NCBI GenBank assembly: GCA_904419105.1
Contig: CAJFQR010000074.1
Location: 1-7,134, forward strand
Reading direction: 5' to 3'
Source: Candidatus Avimicrobium faecavium
GTDB taxonomy: Bacteria; Bacillota; Clostridia; Oscillospirales; Ruminococcaceae
Length of the DNA stretch: 7,134 bases
The notes under the pieces are model-generated. The model was not told where the DNA came from. It did not search any database and saw only the letters and a program-made list of their open reading frames with translations. Every line of letters starts with the position of its first letter. Position 1 is the stretch's first letter. Below are positions 5,169 to 7,134 of the stretch, one piece after another. The translations under genes and the position numbers were made by a program.

Positions 5169-6146
5169 TTATTCGTCTGTATCGTAAAGGTGACAGGCTA
5201 CCTGGGAGGTGCCTACCTGCCTTAACGCCGGTTTTTCTTTGGCGCAGCGCTCGGTGGCGTAGGGACACCGGGTGCGGAACGGGCAGCCGGAGGGGATATC
5301 CAGCGGCGAGGGGATCTCGCCGATGATCTCCTGGGACTTGCGGGCGCGCATCTTCTCCGGGTCGGGGATCGGGATGGACGCCAGCAGCGCCTGGGTGTAG
5401 GGGTGCAGCGGATGGTGGTAGAGCTCGTCGCTGTCGCCGATCTCCACCAGGCTGCCGAGGTACATGGCCCCGATGCGGTCGGAGATGTGCTTGACCGCCC
5501 CGAGGTCGTGGGCGATAAACAGATAGGAGATCTTGCGCTCCTTCTGAATGCGCTCGAGCAGGTTGATGATCTGGGCCTGGATCGAGACATCCAGCGCCGA
5601 GATCGGCTCGTCGCAGACGATGAACTTCGGGTCCAGCGCCAGCGTCCGGGCGATGGAGATCCGCTGCCGCTGGCCGCCGGAGAACTCATGGGGGTAGCGG
5701 CGGACATGGTCCGGCTTGAGGCCCACCGTCTCCAGCAGCTCGGCCACCTTTTTGTCCCGCTCGTCCGGGGAGCCGATGTTGTGGATGTCCATCGGCTCGC
5801 GGATGATCTCGCCGACGGTCATACGCGGGTTCAGCGAGGCGTAGGGATCCTGGAAGATCATCTGCATATTGCGGCGGAACTCCGGCACCTCGCTGCCGTG
5901 CAGCTTGGTGATGTCCTTGCCCATAAAGGTGATCTTGCCGGCGGTGGGCTCATAGATCTTCACCAGGGTGCGCCCGAGGGTGCTCTTGCCGCAGCCGGAC
6001 TCGCCGACCAGGCCGAAGGTCTCATTCTCCATCACCTCGAAGGAGACATCGTTGACCGCTTTGACCTCCTGCTTTTTGCCGAACAGGCCGCCGCCCACCG
6101 GGAAGAAGGTGCTCAGCCCTTCAACTTTGAGGATCGGTTCTTCCAT
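5169..6146 (-). CDS. oppF: Oligopeptide ABC transporter ATP-binding protein OppF
   Basis: This is a 325-residue cytoplasmic ATPase that pairs with OppD to power peptide import. It has Walker A GESGCGKST (48-56), the Q-loop in FQDP (Q99), the ABC signature SGGQRQR (156-162), Walker B FIVCDE (175-180), D-loop SALD and H-loop H213 in AHDL. The C-terminal oligopeptide-transporter extension (about 235-325) contains HPYTQALL and Cys288, Cys294, Cys301 and Cys318, the pattern linked to a [4Fe-4S] cluster in some Dpp/Opp ATPases. FFPVGGGLFGKK before the Walker A site is typical of OppF rather than OppD. The ATG directly follows the TAA of oppD with no base between, and AGGAGG within the end of oppD (6160-6155) serves it with an eight-base spacer. 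This suggests translational coupling. Confidence 0.95.
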   Translation of the reverse strand: MEEPILKVEGLSTFFPVGGGLFGKKQEVKAVNDVSFEVMENETFGLVGESGCGKSTLGRTLVKIYEPTAGKITFMGKDITKLHGSEVPEFRRNMQMIFQDPYASLNPRMTVGEIIREPMDIHNIGSPDERDKKVAELLETVGLKPDHVRRYPHEFSGGQRQRISIARTLALDPKFIVCDEPISALDVSIQAQIINLLERIQKERKISYLFIAHDLGAVKHISDRIGAMYLGSLVEIGDSDELYHHPLHPYTQALLASIPIPDPEKMRARKSQEIIGEIPSPLDIPSGCPFRTRCPYATERCAKEKPALRQVGTSQVACHLYDTDE

Positions 6147-7134
6147 TTACTGCGCCTCCTTTTCTGTGGGGATGTGGTTCAGCCAGCAGCGGACGCAGTG
6201 GCTGGGGCTCAGCTGGTCCTCCGGGGGCATGGCCTGCTTGCAGATCTTCATCGCCTTGTCGCACCGGTCCACAAAGGGGCAGCCGGCCGGCGGATGGAGC
6301 AGGTCCGGCGGGCTGCCGGGAATCGGCTGGAGCTCGGTGTCCTCCTCCGGGTTGTTGACACAGGCCAGCAGGCCTTTGGTGTAGGGGTGCCCCGGCTGGT
6401 AGAAGATCTCATCGGCGGTGCCGTTTTCCACGATCTTGCCGCCGTACATGATGTACACCCGGCTGCAGGTGCTGGCCACGACGCCGAGGTCATGGGTGAT
6501 GAGGATAACGCCGGAGCCGGTCTGGTCCCGCATCTCCTTGATCAGGCCCAGGATCTTGGCCTGGATGGTGACATCGAGGGCGGTGGTGGGCTCGTCGGCG
6601 ATGATGAGCTTCGGGTCGCAGGCCAGGGCGATGGCGATGATCACACGCTGGCGCATACCGCCGGAGAGCTGGTGCGGGTACTGTTTGAGCCGCTCCTCCG
6701 GCGAGGGGATTCCCACCTGGGTGAGCAGCTGAACCGCCCGCTGGTGGAGCTCCTCCCCGGAGAGGTGCAGGTGGTTCTTCATCGGCTCGACAAGCTGCTT
6801 TTCGATGGTGAGCACCGGGTTGAGAAAGCTCATCGGGTCCTGGAAGATCATCGAGAGGGTCCGGCCGCGGATGCCCTCCATCATCTTCTCATAGGCGTGG
6901 GCGCCGCCGGTGAACCTGGCCGGGCTGATCTCCTGCCCGTCGAAGAGGATCGAGCCGTCCTCGACGGTGCCGTTCTCGCTGAGAAGGCCCATCACCGAGT
7001 ACATCGACTGGCTCTTGCCCGAGCCGGACTCCCCGACGATGCCGACAATCTCCCCCTGCTCCACCGCAAGGCTGATGCCCCGCACCGCCTGGACCTTGCC
7101 CTGCTCGGTCTCAAAGCTCGTGGTCAAATTGTTG
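6147..7134 (-). CDS. oppD: Oligopeptide ABC transporter ATP-binding protein OppD (5' partial)
   Basis: This is the ATPase partner of OppF. The frame is open to the right edge and reads Asn-Asn-Leu-Thr-Thr-Ser-Phe there, matching the NLTTSF of the family. The TTG at 7127 is therefore an internal Leu codon and the true start, probably ten or so codons earlier, is outside the window. Counting from that codon: Walker A GESGSGKSQ (32-40), FQDP (95-98), signature LSGGMRQR (154-161), Walker B LIIADE (174-179), D-loop TALD, and H212 in THDL. The C-terminal extension has HPYTKGLL and Cys283, Cys289, Cys296 and Cys311, again fitting an iron-sulfur site, plus Cys314. It ends in TAA directly before the oppF ATG. 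The permease genes oppB and oppC are expected upstream, beyond 7134 (inferred from usual gene order). Confidence 0.93.
   Translation of the reverse strand, partial: NNLTTSFETEQGKVQAVRGISLAVEQGEIVGIVGESGSGKSQSMYSVMGLLSENGTVEDGSILFDGQEISPARFTGGAHAYEKMMEGIRGRTLSMIFQDPMSFLNPVLTIEKQLVEPMKNHLHLSGEELHQRAVQLLTQVGIPSPEERLKQYPHQLSGGMRQRVIIAIALACDPKLIIADEPTTALDVTIQAKILGLIKEMRDQTGSGVILITHDLGVVASTCSRVYIMYGGKIVENGTADEIFYQPGHPYTKGLLACVNNPEEDTELQPIPGSPPDLLHPPAGCPFVDRCDKAMKICKQAMPPEDQLSPSHCVRCWLNHIPTEKEAQ
6155..6160 (-). promoter_or_regulatory. oppF ribosome binding site inside the oppD 3' end
   Basis: AGGAGG on the minus strand, preceded by AAA, encodes part of the last residues of OppD and lies eight bases before the oppF ATG at 6146. 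Its position makes translation of the two subunits likely to be coupled. Confidence 0.8.

Noticed and set aside
3358..5187. A 609-codon plus-strand open frame opposite the substrate-binding gene
   Set aside because: It is fully antisense to a gene with a clear lipoprotein signal and family motifs. It has no ribosome binding site, and its Val/Leu/Gly/His-rich sequence is what the complement of G/C-ending codons gives.
7125..7127. TTG as the start of oppD
   Set aside because: The frame continues to the right edge with Asn-Asn-Leu, which matches the conserved NLTTSF region of the family. The real start is beyond the window.

Overview
The window looks like chromosomal DNA from a GC-rich, Gram-positive, endospore-forming member of the Clostridia, most likely the Oscillospirales (inferred). 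The reasons are an intact sporulation sigma factor K gene, Gram-positive Shine-Dalgarno sequences, a lipoprotein signal on the solute-binding protein, and third codon positions that are mostly G or C. No tRNA, rRNA, CRISPR array, insertion sequence or prophage gene was recognised.

Layout, left to right. (1) Positions 2-874, plus strand: the 3' part of a modular collagen-like surface protein. It has three different modules, each present twice, a Gly-X-Y stretch, and a C-terminal membrane anchor that resembles a degenerate sortase signal. (2) 930-1631, plus: sigK, uninterrupted and keeping a hydrophobic pro-sequence. (3) 1628-1719: a near-consensus housekeeping promoter that overlaps the sigK stop codon, followed by a short leader. 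(4) 1720-2889, plus: an M20D-family amidohydrolase, closed by a strong intrinsic terminator. (5) 2942-3367, plus: a small SnoaL/NTF2-like protein whose ribosome binding site lies directly behind that terminator. (6) 3381-3480: two intrinsic hairpins between convergent transcription units. (7) 7134-3493, minus: the distal part of an oligopeptide ABC transporter operon in the order oppD, oppF, then the substrate-binding lipoprotein. The permease genes are not in the window; by family custom they would lie beyond the right edge.

How the genes may work together. The Opp system would bind short peptides outside the cell (lipoprotein) and power their import (the OppD/OppF ATPases). The M20 enzyme is a plausible cytoplasmic hydrolase for N-acyl amino acids or small peptides, but it sits on the opposite strand under its own promoter, so any link is metabolic rather than transcriptional. 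sigK and the collagen-like gene lie in tandem 55 bases apart with no recognisable promoter between them.

Nothing here is a clearly new multi-gene system. The most unusual item is the collagen-like protein with duplicated modules and an odd anchor, followed by the regulatory arrangements around sigK and the M20 and NTF2-like genes. The gene-free gaps are all short: 875-929, 1632-1719, 2890-2941, 3368-3492 and 5137-5168. Apart from the features listed, nothing was recognised in them.
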